Both the position numbers and the translations under genes were made by a program. The notes under the pieces were generated by a model. That model made no database searches. It was not told where the DNA came from and saw only the letters and a program-made list of their open reading frames with translations. DNA of 64,000 nt, from the NCBI GenBank assembly GCA_949825025.1, contig OX463785.1:18787971-18851970 (forward strand), in the 5' to 3' direction. Below, piece after piece: positions 13,201 to 28,000 of the stretch. Each line of letters opens with the position of its first letter. The first letter of the stretch is position 1. This DNA is from Siphlonurus alternatus. Taxonomy: Eukaryota; Arthropoda; Insecta; Ephemeroptera; Siphlonuridae.

Positions 13201-16200
13201 ATTCAATGCTATGACGTCATTTTTGAGAGGGTTTAAAAATTCATATAAAATCAGGAAATTGTCGTAGACTGCTGTAATAGGGCTTGTTCTTCATGAAATT
13301 CTCGTGCCTTTTGAAATGTTGACAAAAACATGAAACTTTTTTTTTTGTCAGTACCCCATTTCATAATGTACAGGGTTCTTGCAATTTTTTTAAACATTTT
13401 TAATTAATTATTTCTTTTTAATTTTCTTAGACGCTGACGTCAAAACAGCTGAAAATCGTAATATCATTGCTTCATGATTACAAAATTTATACTCTTCTAT
13501 TAAACATCCAACAATGAAAAGTGCGCTTTAAAAATAAAAAAGTGCAGTACATTTAAAAAGAAAAAAGTACATAAAATTTAGCAAATTAAAAACACTTACA
13601 TTTCACCAGCATAAAAAAAAGTCTTCCTTATTTTGAACAAAATCATCATAAAAAAATATATGATTTTTTAAAAATACTTATATACAAATTCGTCCTCATG
13701 CATATGCTAAAAATACAATAAGGTTGTTCATTAATGCAAACTACATACAATATCAAGACTAAGGTGGGTAATGGGTAAGAAAACGAGGCGCCTGGCATCT
13801 CATATGAACTGTAAGAATGAAAACAAGCGCATATAATGCACCATGCATAAGGAATTTATGCACTACTGAAACGTTCATTGTATACTATAATTCATGGAAA
13901 TAACCATGCATAAGTTTATATTTAACTAACGGCATTTTTTTTTTATTATCTATGTTAAAATGTGCAACGTTTATAGGTTATAGGTATACATTATACAAAA
14001 TTAAGTTATGCTCATTTTAAACATCATGGTTTATAGTTTTCTTTTCAATTTAAATTTACTGCATTTTTTAGTAAAAAGGTCTCAATTATATTAAGTACAC
14101 CCACTGTTATTAGTTTCTACACTCCCTTTTAATTAGATTAAGAAAATTTAAGGGTAGTTGGTACTTTTAAGCCCTGAAAGTAATTTAGCATCAAGCAAGG
14201 GACCCCGTGGAGTGGGAATCATTTTAAAAGGTTAACTCCATCTTTTAGTACCCTAGAATTAATAAGAAGGGAAATAATACCCCCTTTATCCCGTGAATAA
14301 AGTCTTGAATCCAACCTTTTCACTAAAAAAAAATAAGCTTGGGTCTATGAAAAAGGGGGTTCTGGCACTTAAAAATTAAATTATTGCTCCTAAAAATTAA
14401 CAAATAAGCAACTAAATGGAGGAAAAAAAAGTTCCATTTTATTAGTCATAGTTAAACTATATTCTAATGAAAAATGTTCTAGTGTACATGCTATGATGAT
14501 TTATCTATGACGTCATCATCACGTATGTTGGTATCAAGTATATAAGAAGGTATATAGTGGCTGCATGTCTAGTGAAGATAATATAACGAAGGAACGTGTC
14601 CCTAGTTCCATTTTACATGGTCTGTAAGCTTTAAGAAGAGAGAAAGAACTCCTCTCCTATCGATCTTGCATGCAGAGAGATATAAATTTCAGTACAGTTA
14701 AATATTCTTTACGTTACTCCAGCAAAAATGACCGAGTAATGCTTTCATAAAAATATTACATAAAAAAAACGAAAAAAAATATTTAGTACATTGAATAGGT
14801 TAAAAAAATATCAAGGTATTTTTTTTCTTTTTTGTGTGAGGGAGTTTTGAAATATATCCAAGAATTTTACTTACATGAGCAGCAAAATTTTTTAAACCCC
14901 TTTTTTTTATGAATTCTAATAGATAATGTATCTTTATGCATGCATGTACAAAAATATGAAAACTACAGTAGGGGTTCATTTAATAAGATAAATACTAAGC
15001 TAGTGGTAAAAATATTTAGCACTGTAATTTGATATATGTATGCAAAAATCTAGAGTAAAATGCTATACATTTGTTTGTAAATTTATCCACTTATTTTTAT
15101 AATATTAATATCAATTTTATTCATTTCATAACTTTAAATTTTGTGTAAAAAGCACAATTTTCGATATCAATTCACTAATTAAACTGTATTAATATTGATC
15201 AGGTTCTATAGTAACTATAATAATTAAGGAATTACAATTATTTAAAAAATGGACTAACATTAAATTGTTTACATTCCTAAATGCCATGACTTTATTACAA
15301 TCATTATATTTAATGGAGTATTGTAAAATTTTATTATTTAAACTCCCCTCGTCAAGGTAAAAATCCCCTTTATGAATATGACAAAATTTCATGCATTTTT
15401 TTCTGCGGCTCGACCCAACATTCGGCAGCTTCCTGACTGCGAAATGCCAAGCAGAAATTTCAAACAGGAAATTATATTCTGACGAAAAAAGGACTTGAAT
15501 TTTTACTTCGAGATATTTTTTAGCCGTACGCCGTAGTGATTTTTTGGTGTGTAAGGACTTAGGAATTTTTTAGTAAAAAAAAAATGAAAAAGGAATGCAA
15601 TTCTTCCTCTTATTGTTACTGTAAAAAGTGTCTATATTTATTTTATAACGTTGCAATAAATACTGAACATGCTTGCGTTCAGAATCTAATTTAAATTGTG
15701 ACGTGTTGTGCTTAACTTAATTAGAGAAAAATAATTTTATGATTTATTGAAACATTTACATTTATTTATTATTATTTTTTTTATTCTTTTAAATAAAAAA
15801 AATAATAATAAAAAATGTGGTGATTATGAAATTTTATATTCAAATAAAATTTTCGCTACATTTTTTGTTTGTTTAGCTATTGTATTTTTTCTATAAATAA
15901 TAAAATACGATTCATTTTCTCCAATTCGTAAGAAACCTAAAATCCCAACAGCATAGGGTAATTTTTTTACTAAATATAAACATAAAAGAAGAAAAGGGAA
16001 ATGCAATGCTTAACATTGAATATGAACATGGTATTAAATATGTAATATAATATATGAATTATAGGGTATAATTATGTCTTTAATTTAATAATTGTGTTCG
16101 AATTATGCGTGTACTCCTAATTCTTTTCATCCATTCCAAAGCGTAATATTTTTGAAATTTTTACAATAAACGAACCTTCAGGAATAACTAGAAGGTAGTA

Positions 16201-19200
16201 AAAATTGTGCTGCATACTTAATATTTTCCTTACGTACAAAATATATTATTTTTATGAATGGTGGTTAAATTTAACACGGTCATATAAATGCGATCAGGAC
16301 AAACTATTTTATGTCTACGTATAGACCACCACAAAGTTGCCTGCTCAAGTGGAGCTACGTCAATACTAACTAGAGCTCTCTCCCTTCTTTCTATTTTGTA
16401 TGCCGGACACTCGAGCTGCAGGACCACAGGGGTAGTTGAGAATAAGGGGGTCGTGCCTTCAGCGTGAAAAATGTTCTGACTTCTGATTCTGTAATATATT
16501 TTAGGTGTGAAGATGTCAATTATGTGTAGCCAAAATTAAATATTTTGAGGGTGACAAGTTCCACCATGCACTTGCAATGATTTCATATGACAATTACAGC
16601 TATAATAGCAGGATTATAAAGTAATAATATAAAACAATAACTATATTAATTCAGTATTTAATTGAAGATTACACCTAATTTTATGTAACTTATAAACGTC
16701 ATCATTAATTAATATAAATTTCAATGCTGTCACACCAGATTTGTAATAAATAAATTAATATTTATATCTTAATATAAGTTCATCATTCAATAGCGTTACC
16801 ATAGTTAAAAAATGCAATATTAGAATCCTATTAGTAGAATTTTAGATGTTTTATGACATGATCGTCGAATCGGCAGGCATTTCAAGATATTTAGCAGTGA
16901 AATATTTTAATTAACATTTTTTTTTTTACATTTTAGAATTGCATTATTAGATAATCTTTATTACAAAATCCAAGCGTCTTTTCCTTGCAATAAATTTGTC
17001 ACTTCATCATTTTTTAAATTAAGCATAATGATAGTCCTGCAACTCTAATTCTGCTTCGTAATTTACCTATTAGAATATTAGAATATTGAAAAACCATAAT
17101 TAAAATTTATTTATAAATTTTAAAAGCAATATACTAGTGAATAATGAAAACCATTATAATTACAAACAAAATCAACAACTGAAATATTAATTATTTTATT
17201 TATTATTTCATTAATACATTTTTTAAAACATTACTAAAAAATAATTTACTTTTTATTATTAAAAATAAATGAAAACATATTATGATAAAATGTTTCACAA
17301 TAAATAAACTTAACATTTTAAAGTATTATAATTTTTTAAAATCATTAAATCTGCAATAAAAAAAAGGCGATCAATTTGTGGATGTTTAAAACCGTATGAT
17401 AAACGCAAACTTTTAATATTTTAGCAGCATGAACTGTATTAACAGAGCAAAGAGTGTTGGGTTGTAAGAATTTTCTTTCCTTGGTTTGTATTGTTTAAAT
17501 ATTAAATTTGTTCATATAAAATTAATCATCAATTGATGCACCTATTAATAAATTCTCTTATTATATTTCGATAAATTAATCTACCAACATAAAGTTAATA
17601 TAAATAATACCTCACTACAGTCGATACAATATGTAATATATTGTTTAACTCAATTGATATTCATAAAGGGCTTATTATGCTGTAGAGATTATTGTCATAA
17701 TATATATTGATCACTGCAAATGATCGCTCATGCAAGTTTAAACCATGGGGGCTTAAGGTACGAGGGGAGAATGTGAAATAGGGGAAATGGTCACCACAAA
17801 TTTACATTTGAACTCCGAGTGGTGACTAACTTGAGACCACAGAACGTCCTGTTGGATGTACACCTCGGGAGACCACGAACGTTACCACTGTCTGATTTAT
17901 GGGCGCTGTAACTGCAGTAAAAGTTAATGATTTGAAATTTGGTGCTAATTGTTAATTGCCGAAGAATTCATCACACCTCTACGGTGAATGTGATTCCATC
18001 CAGAAAGCTTTGACTGAAGCTGTACACATCTTCGGATGGCATTAACGCAAAAAAAAATTAATAAAAGAAAAGGGAGTTTCGGTCACCTTTCATCAAAACC
18101 CTATAAATAGTTTAAACATTAGGGTTTAAGCTTTACTTTTATCTTTACCAAGAAAATTGATTTTGTTTTTAAACCACAATTGTAAATTTTGAGTTCATTT
18201 TTATTAAAAAAAAAATAAAATTATATTATGATTTATGCTTTAAAATGTATTTTAAATTATTGTTAAGTTAATTAACAATAAACAATAACAATAAAAATAT
18301 TTATAAATTAAAAAAATATATATTTTATAATTTATTATTAAATATTTTAAAACATGTAATTTAATATAAAGTATTTATTTTATTGAAGTTTTTCAACTTA
18401 TATTTCCTTATTATTTGCTATGCTCTCATCAGATGTATGATATAAATTAAATGTCGCGCTGGCCTGGTCTGGAACTCTGGACTGTAGTTTTTCTCGGCAT
18501 GGGAGTTATTTTTAAAAATAAAATTCAATATTTTCGTATATTTTTACCATTATGAATCAACCACTTTTCTTAAAAACCTGTTTAAATTTTAAATTAATGT
18601 ATTATTCATTACCCCTTACAGATCCACATTGCATTCAACACAGACGACAACAAAACAACAGAGATGCACACTACAAACATGCTGACGGTGCTTACTGACC
18701 TGGCTGGCCCGTACTCGTGCTCCATGGGAGGTGGAGGGTACATGTCTGCAGTCACGTGGCTCACGAGGTGCGGCACGTCAGGGGCCCCAAGCTCGTGCAT
18801 GGCGGCCGCAGTCTCAGCGTAGTGCGAGGGGTCGCGTAGCTCCAGCCCGTTACATGTGCGCACCATCACTCGGTGGTGGGACAATCTGCGTCAGAGGAAT
18901 GTTCAAAATCGTCAGGGACAGTTCACAATCACCGCGTTTCGACGGATCGCAGAGTTTAAATTAGTTCGATTTTACCTGTAACATTGCTAACTTGTAAGAT
19001 GCTTCTAACTTACATGTTTAAGAAAATGGGGTCTAGTTATTTATATAAAAATACTCCTTCGTACAGCATGAATTTTATCATTGCCTGATTTGCTCCAGCT
19101 TCAAGTCTTAAAGAGATTTGAATTTTGGAGAGGTAGATAGACTATCCTAGCCAAGTTTCTCAGACATTCTATCACCATTAGACTGCGTGAAATTTGCCCA

Positions 19201-22200
19201 AATCTGATGCAATAGGAGTAATGTCCGTAGTATCTAGAGGTGAAACAGCAACAAAGCTATGATAAAGACAACCGTGGTTTACGATTTCATATTTCTCCGC
19301 TACTCACCCCCTCTTGTCGATGGTGTACTGCGGCCTCCTCATGACCAGCAGCCTTGGTAAGATGTGGATGAAGACCCGCTTGACCCACGGGGCCATCGTG
19401 TGGGTCTGTGGTGACCGGAAGTGGACATTGAGCACCACCACGGTCACGCATATACTGTCGGACAAAGAGAGAAATTTGTCCGTTTAAAATATATAAATAC
19501 TTCAGGAAGAGAATCATTTTTTAATTAACATTCACTTAATTTTAAAAAAATATTAAAGGTAAAAATATAAATATTTTTAATTTTTTTTTATTTATATATT
19601 TAGTATTTTATGTAAAAATGGAAACTTTTTAAAAAAAATAAATTTCAAATAATGTTTTAAAATTATAAATTTTAAATAATTGTAATTTATTTAAATACGA
19701 AAATAGTAAATAAAATAAGCCATGTATGTGCTTACGAATTTTTAAAAAAATAAACTTGATTAAAAAATATGAAGTAATAAAATATTATTTTAAATATATA
19801 ATATTACATAAATTTAATATACAAAATCTACTTAACCTACTTTCACACAAATACAGTTTGAGAAACATAATAAATTAATATTTAATTTAGATAATAAAAA
19901 ATGTAAAACACTAAATTAATTTAAAATACCATTGAAATTGATTACGTAAAAATACATAATTACAAGCTAGAAATTTTTGTATCATAAAAAAGAGCGATTT
20001 TCTAATTCTCCTTGACAGAATGTTAGTCCACATTTCACTGTAAACAACGTGATCTACACCTCTGTTGAAATATTGAAATACATTGAAATGTTCTCCAAGT
20101 GGCGTTCAAGCGGAATAGATATCCGTAAATAAAACACCGATTTCTCATTGTCAATACAACATCGAACTTTTGTGTGTTTTTCTACGCATTTTCTTGTAAG
20201 TCTACTGAGCTTGCTTTTAGAGTATTGACATTTAAGATAAATGCTTTTGTCCGCATATAACCGTGGCTAGATTTACTTTATGTTATACCGACTATGGTTA
20301 GAAGACATTCACATATGCAGGGATCATCCTATCATTCATACCCTCTATCTCTCCTAGTTTTTTTTTTTTTTCTGAATAGGTACAGAATATTCTTTTCTTT
20401 TATAAATCAATAATAATCATTTTTCACTTTTCTATCAAAATGGATTGTATGCCCTTTATGTATTATATAAATGATTTATTTAACTTCCAATAAAAAAATA
20501 TATGGAAGATTATTTAAAGATGACATAAGAAGTCAAAAATATAGATATTGAAATTGTATATTATTTCAATAATACACTGAAAAAAATATTCATCCGTTTA
20601 GATTAGGGAGTTTTAAATCGTCATTGCTTAAAGAAATTTTCCAGTTGATACATGATACTGTTATTTTATATGACACTTTTTTCTTTAAAATAAACTTTTT
20701 TATATATAACTTCTTCATTTTTCAAAACATTTTTATAACTATATATGTCTATACAGTATAATTTATTAGATTTATTCAGTACATACTACTGGTTAGTTAG
20801 CTCCATTCTGAAGTATAATATACTGTCATGTTATAAACATAATATTCATATTTAAATAATTAAATACCTAGACAAAATTAAATTAACAAGAACATATATT
20901 AACATTATTATAAAAAAATGTAATAAATATATATAATAAATTTTTTATGTTTTTGTTCATGTACACTCGTCGCCTCGGATATTTTCCTTTGCAGCCTTGT
21001 TAATCACCCCGTAAGAATAACACAGGTTAATTTACAAGGTTGCAAGTGAGAAATTTTCCAAGGTGACGAGAGTACATGTTATATTAATTTTTCTGTCTAT
21101 TTAATTACGAATATATTGATATGATCGTCTTACTGTATTATAGTAATTGCGGTAATAGGTTGTATCCACAGATGACTATTTACTATTAAATTGTCAACAC
21201 TACCCTGTTGGGCCATACGAAGAACAGTTGAAGTTAAATGAAAAGTATATAACGTTTTAACATCAAGGGAATGAAAATTTTCCTCTTTTGTCTCTGTAGG
21301 GCAATTGGACCATCATGGCCCATGAAAAACATACTATGAAGAATTTTTAAGTTTAAATATTTTTTTGTCCGCATGTAGCATATATCCAGAGAAAATAATT
21401 TGAAATTTCTCATCAGTAATAATTTGAATGTAAATTATATGAAAATATGAATCCTTTGTATTATATGAAAGTTGTTCTTTTGATGTAAATTGTTAGCATA
21501 ATCTTTGTATTCAAATATATCATAACATAGAAGTCAAAGCATATTTGACACAAACATTGATGCAACAAACGTTAAGTCATCCTATTATGATTTATTACTC
21601 CTCTTTTCATATATACGGAATTTGATATAGGAAGCTCAGATTACAATGTTATCTTTTGTGAATTTCATATGAGGGGAGAGAAGAAAGAACATTATTTGCT
21701 ATTTTGCTTTCATAATGCTACACAAATCCTCATATTTTCAAAGTAAAGGGAACAAATTTACACGCAAAAATAATGTTTCATATATAATAATATATATTTG
21801 TTTGATTTTAAAGTAGAAAAAAGTATGTCCCCGATGTCAAAAAATTCAACTCATGAATAATAATATTCAGCATACCAAATGTTGTGAAGATTGAGAAAGA
21901 ATTGATTACAAGTTTGAGTATAAACCAGGGCTACCAATTACTCAAATTTAACTTTAAATTAGATAATTAAAATTATTTTAACACATAGACTAAAAATTTG
22001 CCCAGTATAGGGTACCAACTACACATGTTATCATTAAACGTGCCTGAATGTATCTATAATCACGTAATGGTGAAAAGCATCCAGCAGGGATACCAGCAAT
22101 ACATAATTATTATCACTGAACTGGGCACCAACTTGCCCAGCAGATGTACCAACTACACATATTATCACTAAATTTTTTATATTCTCGCCTGAACGTGTTT

Positions 22201-24976
22201 AGAATCATAGTGTAGAGCACGAACTTTCCCAGCAGGGGTACCAACTACACATATTATCACTAAATTTTTTATATTCTCACCTGAACGTGTTTAGAATCAT
22301 AGTGTAGAGCACGAACTTTCCCAGCAGGGGTACCAACTAATACACATTATCACTAAATTTGTCATATTCTGACCTGAACGTGTCTAGAATCATGGTGAAA
22401 AGCACGAACTTTCCCAGCAGGGGTACCACCAGACTGGTGGGCGGGATGATCTCAGCGAGCAGCAAGAAGAACACAGTGAGTGACAGCAGGATGGAGATGG
22501 ACAAGCTCACCTGGACAAAACAAGCAAGCAATTGCGTGTTAAATATCGCTCACTTTCAGACACAACGAAGTAGAGAGGGAGTTTTACTTAGGTTAGGATC
22601 CTCAATAATTACTGAGGCCATTGAATTTTCTTTAAAAATTATTAATCCCGTTTTATATTATCAAATTTAGTGCTTCTGATGTGCCCACAATAGGTTACCT
22701 TGTCATTATTGCCCTGTCTTACTAAGCACCAACTCCCTATTAATGTATATTTGAATAAAATGTGATTAAAATTTATTAATAAACTTTATTTATTTATTTA
22801 TTTATTTATTAAATCTTTCATAGGCTGAAAATACAATAAAAGATAGAAACATGTGAGCCTATGGGGCAAATAGAAACGGCTGCTGAAACAACCAAATCAC
22901 TATACAGTGTCTATTCACCTAATTAAACAAGAACATGAAAAAGCAGAAATATATACAATATATACAAAAATAAAACCAATAAGAAGCATAAACAATTAGA
23001 CTGCCCAGTAGAATTACATAAAATTTAGAAATTAATTACATATCAAAAGGGAGAGGCATTGAATTAAACATCTTAGCAGCTCGCGGGAAATAAGAAGTAG
23101 CATATGCGACACTATTAGGCTTAGCATACACCAAGGAAAACGGGTTTCCTCTTCCGCGAGTGCGATGTTTAATTGACAATCTATTATCTCCCACAACACA
23201 TAGGTCAATTTTTCCACTAAGGCACTTCTTCAAAAATTTAGAATCAATATCATCAAACACAGAACACAGGTTATTTAAATTTAATCTATCCAGACGCTGA
23301 ACATGACCAAGAGTTTTGTCTTTAATTATGCGTCTAGTAGCAGTATTCTGAATTCTATTCAATTTATCCAAGTTATATGCAGTGAGAGGACGCCAAGCGG
23401 ATGCACCATACGTTATAATAGATTTGATAAGTGAAATATAAATACAATCTACAATCTTACAATCTATAATTGTCATCAAAAAAATACATTATTATTTTTA
23501 AAAAAAAAATTACTTTTATAAAATTATAAAATAAATCATAATAAAAATATAAAATAAATAAAATTAAAATATGTTACTAAAATTTTTTTAACAAAATTTT
23601 CTAAATTATAAATAAAATAACTATATTTTAATATATTTTGTTATTTAACAGTAAACGAAGTAAATATTATTTGAAGTTAAATTTCATGTTTCGCTTTACT
23701 TTTTTTTTTTTTTTTTTGGGGTACTTGACATATTCATTAAAGAGCTCGTTTAAAGTTGGCGAGACGACGTCAACAGAGGCGGTCGCTCGGGGCTACGACA
23801 AACTTTGTCATAACTCTAACGTAGCATTGTTATCAGCGATCTGTCATGCCACTGCAGTCTGCTTTGTTGTCAACACCTCGGGTCACCTTTAATGCTGTAT
23901 GAATTGCAAGAAGTCTAAGGAATTGAACATTCAAAATTTTATTTATCTTATAAAAACTAATATTTATTATAAGGTCATTAAAAGATACAAGGTCACTCAT
24001 GCAGTTCACCTAGCGATAGACATCCCAAAAAAGTTTAAGTTTACCACTCATTTATTCCTCATAAATTTTTATTTGTCTATTTTTTTTTCTATTGACTTTC
24101 CCGTACGCCTAACCTAGCTGTGTCTACTACCTGTAATAGCAGATAGCTCATTATTGCAACAAGATCGTGGTAGACAGCTCATTATTCTGGACGAGGGACG
24201 ATATAAACAGGGACGGAGGACTGTCAGGAAAAGCCGGAGCCCATACGCCTTGTACTAAGGTTCCTGACAACCCTTAGGACGAAAGGAGATTTGAGTAAGA
24301 GGTTATTAGGATAGGAAAGAAGGCGACTGTGGCATTGTATTAGGTACTGCTCTGGTACCTGGAAGTGACAATGGGAAAAAAATAGAAAACTCCTTAAGGT
24401 AGTATTTTTTTAAACTACATGGCAATACACAACAGAAGAGTTAAATTTCTTGATGTCTTGAGATATACGTACATGCTTTGTTATAGATAATTTTTTAAGC
24501 TAGTAGATATAGCTCTAGAGTCAAAATTAATTATTAATTACTCATATATAATTAATCAAGTGACTTCAGAAGTGATGAAATCTATTTACAATAAATAAGC
24601 TTTCCAAGTAATAATGTATTATATAAATTTATATTTATATAAATATAATATACAGCAATGTATATTGCTGTATTATAACATTTTATTAATAATTTAAGTA
24701 ATAGTCAGAATGATACTATTTTGTGTTTTTTATTGATCATAATTATATTTTTATCAATGTATGCACCAAAATAACATAATAATAAACACAGTAGTATATA
24801 CTGTAGATTAAATATCGCGAAACTTTTACTTCATTAATTTGAAATAAAAAAAAAAAAAAACGCTTAATTTTATAGCATTATTGACATTTTATTTCATTTG
24901 AAAATTATATTTTTTAAAACTGTGTGAATATACAGAAAATATAACTCCATTAGCTTATATTATTAAAGTTCATAAT

Positions 24977-25008
<32 letters not shown>

Positions 25009-28000
25009 TCGTTTGTCAACTACAAAGTACAAAATTAAACCTTGATTACATTTGCTGTAAATTTTGCTGTACTTTTATAATTAAGCTTACATTGTGTATC
25101 GTTCCATATTATGACAGTTAATTATGATGTATTATGAAAGCAATGTCACTTTATGTAGCCTCTAATGAAGCTTTTGGGTCAACTGAATATAATGAAAATT
25201 AATAGCTACTGTTTAATTCACCGAAAAGTAATGTGTTGTATTTATAAAATATTATTTATATTTTTTTCCATTTTATTGGTGTGTTCATTTTGATTTGTAA
25301 AAAAATGCTATCTTACAAATATCTCATAATTATAGTTCTAATATTAAATATTAAACCAAATTTGAAACTTTAATATTGATATGAAAATAAAATATATGAC
25401 ATTGTTATGAGGATCAGATACTGTTATTTTAAAAACAATGGTATGTTATAGCTGAAGAAATAAAATTAATATAATCAATTAATATTTTTAATTATATTCA
25501 CGTTTAAAAATTTTTATCTCTTGTATTGGTTTCATTTGAAATTTGCTTTAATTTAATGTATTATAATGTAACTTGGAAAGAATAAATCTGAATATTATGA
25601 TTTACTTGTAGGGCAAGAGCAACATAATTATTATATTGTCAAGTGGGGACTTTTAATTTTCTAGTTGAATGTTTTAGTTGTACTATGTAATAACGTTATA
25701 ATTAATAATGTATCGGACGTAAGCTTTTTCAAGTTAATACAAATTAAAAATAAATAAGAAAAACCCTTTTTTAAAAATCCCTATCTTTTTAAAAAGCAAG
25801 TGCATGTCATTTAATAATTTAAATCAATTAAAAAATATTACAATAAATTAGTCAATTTAATTAATTGTAAGGATTTTATTAATTGCATTATTATATATAT
25901 AGTTATTTTGTCCATGTTTTCAGATAATTATTTAACACTAATTGAAATTTAGATGAAAAGTCATAACAAGTCATCATTTCCCTATGCTTGCATGTAAAAT
26001 TTTTACATCACTTTAACTTCATAGCATTTTTTTAAGAGTATAATAGAGGGTTGAAAATAATAAAACTCAATGACCTCTATCGAAGTACACAATTTTTCAT
26101 GCAGATTTTCCATTTATCATTAAAGGTAATGTAAGACTCACCTTTTCCCCGCTGTCCGAGGGCAGGTAAAACACGAGAACTGTGAGAAAGGAGATGCCCA
26201 TACAAGGAATTATCAGATTCACCGTGTAGAACAATGTCTTGCGGCGCATCGTGATGTTGAACGTGATGTCCAAATAAGGCTCGTCACAGCACGTGTAGAA
26301 TTTCTCGTTTCTGTGCGATAAACAACGAAACATTTTTGTTAATAGTATAATAATATTTATTTCAAATGTCTGTTAAAAACTAAATTATTGGTTTTATTTG
26401 TAATTTATAAACAGAATAATGAAAGTATAATATTGTAATATAAAATAAATATGCATTTTTTTAAAAATAATTTAAATAAGCAATGAAGTTATTACATGAT
26501 ATATAATTTCATAGAATCTAATACATGGCAAGTGTGCAATTAATGATAAACTAATGTTACTTATGTATATAAACATAAATAGCTTCACCAGATTGGCCCA
26601 ACGTTAAAATAAGTTTAGTACATAATTGACAAGAAATATTTATTAATATTATATCATTTTAATGATAAAGCTACGTACAACAAGATTGCTGGAAGAATTT
26701 CGGAACGAATATTTCAAATTCTCTGATTGGATGTAAGAATTTTTAGTGAAGGAAAAATTCAACGATTGGTCGAGATTTCCATTCCAGCCAATCAGTACGT
26801 ATTTTAACTATGAATGTCCTCACCTAACAGCTGGAACCTCGAGGATGTCCCACTCGACGGAAGTGTAGAATTCGGACAAGTCGACTCCAATCTCGACCAC
26901 GTTGGAACCTTTCACTTCGTCTATGTGCCTCAAATCAACCTGAAAATATAATGGATCAAAATTTTAAATGTTTGTAATGTCACCCATAGAATTACAGCAT
27001 ATACCACACTGCCCTAAAGATGTTTAACATCCTTCCTGTCTATAACAAGTGAAAATAATTTGAAACTTTTAAAGTAAAAATTGTTAGTTTGATAAATTCA
27101 AATAGATACGCGTAATTAATTAACATTGACGATCACTGCGTTTACATGAATTTATGAATGTGACCTGTACTTTAGAAAGATCAATAAATAATTTGTTCTA
27201 ATTTTTGTTATGATTCTGATATACATTTTATATTAAGAATATTTCTGTACATTATATTGATAAAAATATCTTATTTTAATTAAAAATACACGTCAATATA
27301 TTGATAAACAATGAATATATTTTCTTTTAATATAGTAATTTTATACAACTATTTCTAAAATTAAAGATATATTCATAGTTCTTTGTTTAAATTTAATATT
27401 TAATAAATTATAATATTAAATTCAAATAATTTTTTTTCACAATTTCTTTTATTTATTTATTTTTTTATTTATTGTTTATTCATCTCAAACTCCTATTTAT
27501 CTCACTTTTTTTTATTAAAACTATTTTGTTACATCATTAATAATTATAAAATTAATAACTTCTGAATCAAGGAAACACAATTGTGAAATTTCGCAGAAAG
27601 TTTAGTGTTTCCTCCAACTTGCATCAAAGTTCAAATGCTAAAGTATGTAAATTTCAATAGATTTATATCTCTGTACTTAAAAGAAAATAAACACATTTTA
27701 AATATATAAGAAAATATATTTGAAAATCGTGATATTAACAATTTAATAAACGATGATGACGTCACCATCTCGGCAAGTGGTTTTTCATGTAGCACCTCGT
27801 AACAACAGCTAGCTAGGGTTGGCGTCAGATAAGGGCCATTGTGAGCGCCAGGAAGCCACGAGGGCTTATCTACCGCAATGCGAGGATGCCAGTGCCACGG
27901 TAGCTAGACACCGAGGTGACGCGATGAGGAGTGTCGCTTCAGTCCTAGCGTTCAGGGGGTCCCAATGTTATTTTTAGTGGGATGAGGCAGGTCTTTATAC

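Larger units (their letters stand above)
11698..18699 (-). other. 7.0 kb intron between cytoplasmic-loop exons
   Basis: The intron holds the 1.1 kb foldback element at 12217-13360, CRE palindromes at 13435 and 14508, and an otherwise AT-rich sequence. A patch at 17740-18050 has more balanced composition, but I find no acceptable splice pair or domain in it. Nothing else is recognised. Confidence 0.85.
22511..26141 (-). other. 3.6 kb intron carrying a LINE fragment
   Basis: The intron holds a 5'-truncated non-LTR retrotransposon (22785-23479) in the same orientation as the receptor gene and a (TA)n tract at about 24980-25003. The GC-richer patch at 24150-24370 gives no usable frame. Confidence 0.85.

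Noticed and set aside
16230..16427. 65-codon minus-strand frame in a GC-richer patch
   Set aside because: No family resemblance, no splice sites that fit the receptor, and length within chance expectation.
17960..18060. Open minus-strand stretch ([19 protein letters not shown]) in the long intron, possibly an extra exon
   Set aside because: No AG acceptor precedes it, the sequence is unlike any nAChR region, and the flanking exons already join in frame.
23638..23892. 84-codon plus-strand frame
   Set aside because: Low-complexity Phe run from a poly(T) tract, no domain, in an intron.
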